Part shown: positions 3,012-5,469 of the stretch, piece by piece
Layout of the letters: each line of letters starts with the position of its first letter
Position numbering within the stretch: position 1 is the stretch's first letter
Source of the DNA: an uncultured Oscillospiraceae bacterium
GTDB lineage: Bacteria; Bacillota; Clostridia; Oscillospirales; Oscillospiraceae
Reading direction: 5' to 3'
Assembly (NCBI GenBank): GCA_947628975.1
Contig: CANRBW010000114.1
Coordinates: forward strand, 1 to 5,469
DNA: 5,469 nucleotides
Made by a program: the position numbers and the translations under genes
Notes under the pieces: model-generated
The model's database searches: none
What the model was told of the DNA's origin: nothing
The model's input: the letters and a program-made list of their open reading frames with translations, nothing else

Positions 3012-5469
3012 ATGGCAGAGCGGAAGATCACCCCCATGCTCCGGCAGTATCTGGATGTGAAGCGGCGCTACCCGGACTGTCTGGTCTTTTTCCGGCTGGG
3101 GGATTTTTACGAGATGTTTTTTGAGGACGCCGTCACCGGCGCCAGGGAGCTGGACCTGGCCCTGACCACCCGGGACCGCAACAAGCCCCCCGAGGAGCGC
3201 ACCCCCATGTGCGGCGTGCCCCACCACGCGGTGCGGGGCTACGTCTCCAGGCTCACCGCCAAGGGCTACAAGGTGGTCATCTGCGAGCAGATGGAGGACC
3301 CGGCCGCCGCCACCGGCCTTGTGGACCGGGGGGTGACCCGGATCGTCACTCCCGGCACCGTGCTGGAGGCGGAGGCCCTGGAGGAGGACGCCAACAGCTA
3401 CCTGTGCGGGATCTGGCTGGAGGAGGCGTGGGCTGGGGTGGCCTTCTGCGACCTGTCCACCGGCCAGACCGAGGCCCTGGCCACCCGTCTGCCCCAGGAG
3501 CGGGCCCGGCTTTACAGCGAGCTGGAGGCCCGCCGCCCCAAAGAGGTGATCTTCGCCCGGCGGGCCTGGGAGGAGCTGCGGGAGGAGCTGGAACAGCGGC
3601 TGGGCTGTCACTGCGAGCGGGGGGAGGAGGAGGCCTTCGCCCCGGAGCGGGCCCGGCGGCTGGCCGAGGGCCAGTACAGCCGCAAGGAGGGGGACCTGCG
3701 GCCGGAGGAGGGGAAGGAGATCGCCCTCCAGGCGGTGGGGGGACTGCTGCGCTACCTCTACCAGACCCAGCAGACCGACTATCTGCCCACCCTGGTGACC
3801 CTCACCTTCCGCACCGGGCGGGCCTATATGGAACTGGACCGGACCACCCGGCGGAACCTGGAGCTGACCGAGACCATCCGGGGCAAGGAGAAGCGGGGCA
3901 GCCTGCTGTGGGTGATGGACCGGTGCCGGACCGCCATGGGCCACCGCCGCCACCGGGCGTGGCTGGAGCGGCCCCTGGTGGACCTGGAGCAGATCCAGGC
4001 CAGACAGCAGGGGGTGGCCGCCCTGGTGAAGGACGGGCCCCTCCGGGAGGAGCTGCGCCGGACCCTGGGCCGGGTGGGCGACCTGGAGCGGATGGTGGCC
4101 CGGCTGGGCTGTGGCGGCGGGGACGCCAGGGAGCTCCAGTCCCTGGCCGCGGCCCTGGAGCCGCTGCCCCGGCTCATGGAGCTGTTGGCCGGGGTGAAGG
4201 CCCCCTTCTGCCGGGCCCTCCTGGGCCAGATGGACGCCCTGACCGCCCTGACCGACGAGCTGGAGCGGGGGGTGGGCCACGGGGAGCTGCCCGCCACCGT
4301 CCGGGAGGGCGGCATCATCGCGCCGGGGTACGACCCCCAGGTGGACCACTACCAGGCCCTGGTGAAGAACGGCGGCCAGGCGGTGATGGAGATGGAGGCC
4401 GCCGAGCGGGAGCAGACCGGCATCCGGAACCTAAAGATCAAGTACAACAAGGTCTTCGGCTACTACATCGAGATCTCCAACGCCTACCGGGGGGAGGTGC
4501 CGGAGCGGTACGTCCGCCGCCAGACCACCGTGGGGGCGGAGCGGTACATCTCCCCGGAGCTGAAGGCCCTGGAGGACGAGATCCTCAACGCCAGGGAGCT
4601 GGACGCCAAGCTGGAGTACGAGCTCTTCTGCGCCCTGCGGCAAAAGGCGGTGGACGCCGCCGAGGCCATCCAGCGCGACGCCGACGCCATCGCCCAGCTG
4701 GACGTGCTGTGCTCCCTGGCCGACCTGGCCCAGAGCGAGCGCTACGTCCGTCCCAAGGTGGACAACTCCCGGCTCATCGACATTGAAAACGGCCGCCACC
4801 CGGTGGTGGAGAAGACCCTGGAGGACGGGCAGTTCATCCCCAACAGCACCTTCATGGACGGGGAGAACACCACCCTGGCCCTGATCACCGGGCCCAACAT
4901 GGCGGGGAAGTCCACCTATATGCGCCAGGTGGGGCTGATCGTCCTCATGGCCCAGATGGGCTCCTTCGTCCCGGCCAAGCGGGCCCACATCGGCCTGGTG
5001 GACCAGGTGTTCACCCGCATCGGCGCCTCCGACGACCTGGCCGCGGGCCAGTCCACCTTCATGGTGGAGATGATGGAGGTGGCCTACATCCTGAAAAACG
5101 CCACCTCCCGCAGCCTTTTGCTCATGGACGAGATCGGCCGGGGCACCTCCACCTACGACGGGATGTCCATCGCCAGGGCGGTGATGGAGTACTGCCTGAC
5201 AGTGCTGGAGGCCAAGACCATCTTCTCCACCCACTACCACGAGCTGTCCGCCGTGGCCGCCGGGCTGGACGGGGCCATGAACTACAACATCGCCGCCCAG
5301 AAGCGGGACGGCAAGGTGGTCTTTTTGCGCAAGATCGTCCCCGGCAGCGCCAGCAAGAGCTACGGCGTGGAGGTGGCGGCCCTGGCCGGGGTGCCGCCGT
5401 CGGTGGTCCAGCGGGCCGCCCTCCTGCTCCAGAGCGCGGAGGCCGGGCGGCCGCCCGCCGGGGAGCGGG
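3012..5469 (+). CDS. mutS: DNA mismatch repair protein MutS (3' end outside window)
   Basis: MutS binds mismatched or looped DNA as a dimer and, with ATP, recruits MutL to begin mismatch repair. The frame stays open from the ATG at 3012 to the right edge, giving 819 residues of the roughly 850-870 usual for the family; the tail, which in homologues carries the C-terminal oligomerisation segment, is missing. The mismatch-binding domain shows the Phe-X-Glu motif at F32-Y33-E34 (GDFYEMF), followed by MCGVPHHA and CEQMEDP. The connector domain follows, then the core lever from MELDRTTRRNLE (273-284) and the DNA clamp around YNKVFGYYIEIS (from 478) and ERYISPELK. The ATPase domain has Walker A GPNMAGKST (627-635, K633), the signature SDDLAAGQSTFMVEM (673-687), Walker B LLLMDEIGRGTS with D706 and E707, and the STH switch with H741. 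The FxE motif marks it as MutS1 rather than MutS2, which lacks this domain. It is the second gene of the miaB operon. Three T-runs cluster at codons 26-37. Confidence 0.97.
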   Translation, partial: MAERKITPMLRQYLDVKRRYPDCLVFFRLGDFYEMFFEDAVTGARELDLALTTRDRNKPPEERTPMCGVPHHAVRGYVSRLTAKGYKVVICEQMEDPAAATGLVDRGVTRIVTPGTVLEAEALEEDANSYLCGIWLEEAWAGVAFCDLSTGQTEALATRLPQERARLYSELEARRPKEVIFARRAWEELREELEQRLGCHCERGEEEAFAPERARRLAEGQYSRKEGDLRPEEGKEIALQAVGGLLRYLYQTQQTDYLPTLVTLTFRTGRAYMELDRTTRRNLELTETIRGKEKRGSLLWVMDRCRTAMGHRRHRAWLERPLVDLEQIQARQQGVAALVKDGPLREELRRTLGRVGDLERMVARLGCGGGDARELQSLAAALEPLPRLMELLAGVKAPFCRALLGQMDALTALTDELERGVGHGELPATVREGGIIAPGYDPQVDHYQALVKNGGQAVMEMEAAEREQTGIRNLKIKYNKVFGYYIEISNAYRGEVPERYVRRQTTVGAERYISPELKALEDEILNARELDAKLEYELFCALRQKAVDAAEAIQRDADAIAQLDVLCSLADLAQSERYVRPKVDNSRLIDIENGRHPVVEKTLEDGQFIPNSTFMDGENTTLALITGPNMAGKSTYMRQVGLIVLMAQMGSFVPAKRAHIGLVDQVFTRIGASDDLAAGQSTFMVEMMEVAYILKNATSRSLLLMDEIGRGTSTYDGMSIARAVMEYCLTVLEAKTIFSTHYHELSAVAAGLDGAMNYNIAAQKRDGKVVFLRKIVPGSASKSYGVEVAALAGVPPSVVQRAALLLQSAEAGRPPAGER

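Noticed and set aside
2028..4349. A 773-codon open frame on the minus strand opposite miaB and mutS
   Set aside because: Its protein is low-complexity (Gly, His, Pro, Leu, Gln-rich) with no recognisable domain, and it lies opposite two clear conserved genes. GC-rich codon bias empties the antisense frames of stop codons.
3209..4786. A 525-codon plus-strand frame inside mutS
   Set aside because: The product is Gly/Pro/Arg low-complexity sequence, while the overlapping mutS frame has every family motif in order and no interruption.

Overview
The window is GC-rich DNA with mostly G or C in third codon positions, strong AAGGAGG-type ribosome binding sites and sigma-A-like promoters. Together with a flavin reductase-rubredoxin fusion protein and a miaB-mutS gene pair, this suggests an anaerobic, high-GC member of the Clostridia, perhaps an Oscillospiraceae gut bacterium of the Flavonifractor or Intestinimonas type. 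The lineage is inferred from gene content and style, not from a search.

Layout from left to right. Bases 1-417 are the 3' end of thrS (threonyl-tRNA synthetase), cut by the left edge. After a 37-base gap holding a 7-bp hairpin comes a 206-residue flavin reductase-rubredoxin fusion (455-1075, + strand). A 19-bp perfect hairpin (1083-1123) then serves as the likely shared terminator between this gene and a small convergent minus-strand gene of unknown function (1154-1468, 104 residues, tryptophan-rich). Bases 1469-1595 are a compact divergent control region. Two extended -10 promoters sit back to back, mirror images around base 1513, inside a near-perfect 14-bp inverted repeat. One fires leftward into the small gene and the other rightward into miaB (1596-3011). 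The miaB stop codon directly abuts the mutS start (3012), and mutS runs off the right edge after 819 codons.

How the genes work together. thrS and miaB both act on tRNA: ThrRS charges tRNA-Thr, and MiaB makes the 2-methylthio modification at A37 of tRNAs that read codons beginning with U. mutS starts mismatch repair and is translationally coupled to miaB, an order I recall as common in Clostridia, often followed by mutL. The flavin reductase-rubredoxin protein probably moves electrons from NAD(P)H to an oxygen- or NO-reducing partner and has no obvious link to its neighbours.

I see no mobile element, CRISPR array, RNA gene or clearly new multi-gene system here; the window is mostly housekeeping. 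The points worth a second look are the mirror-image promoter pair, the unrecognised small gene it drives, an AT-rich rare-codon patch with two palindromes inside miaB, and a cluster of T-runs at the mismatch-recognition motif of mutS.
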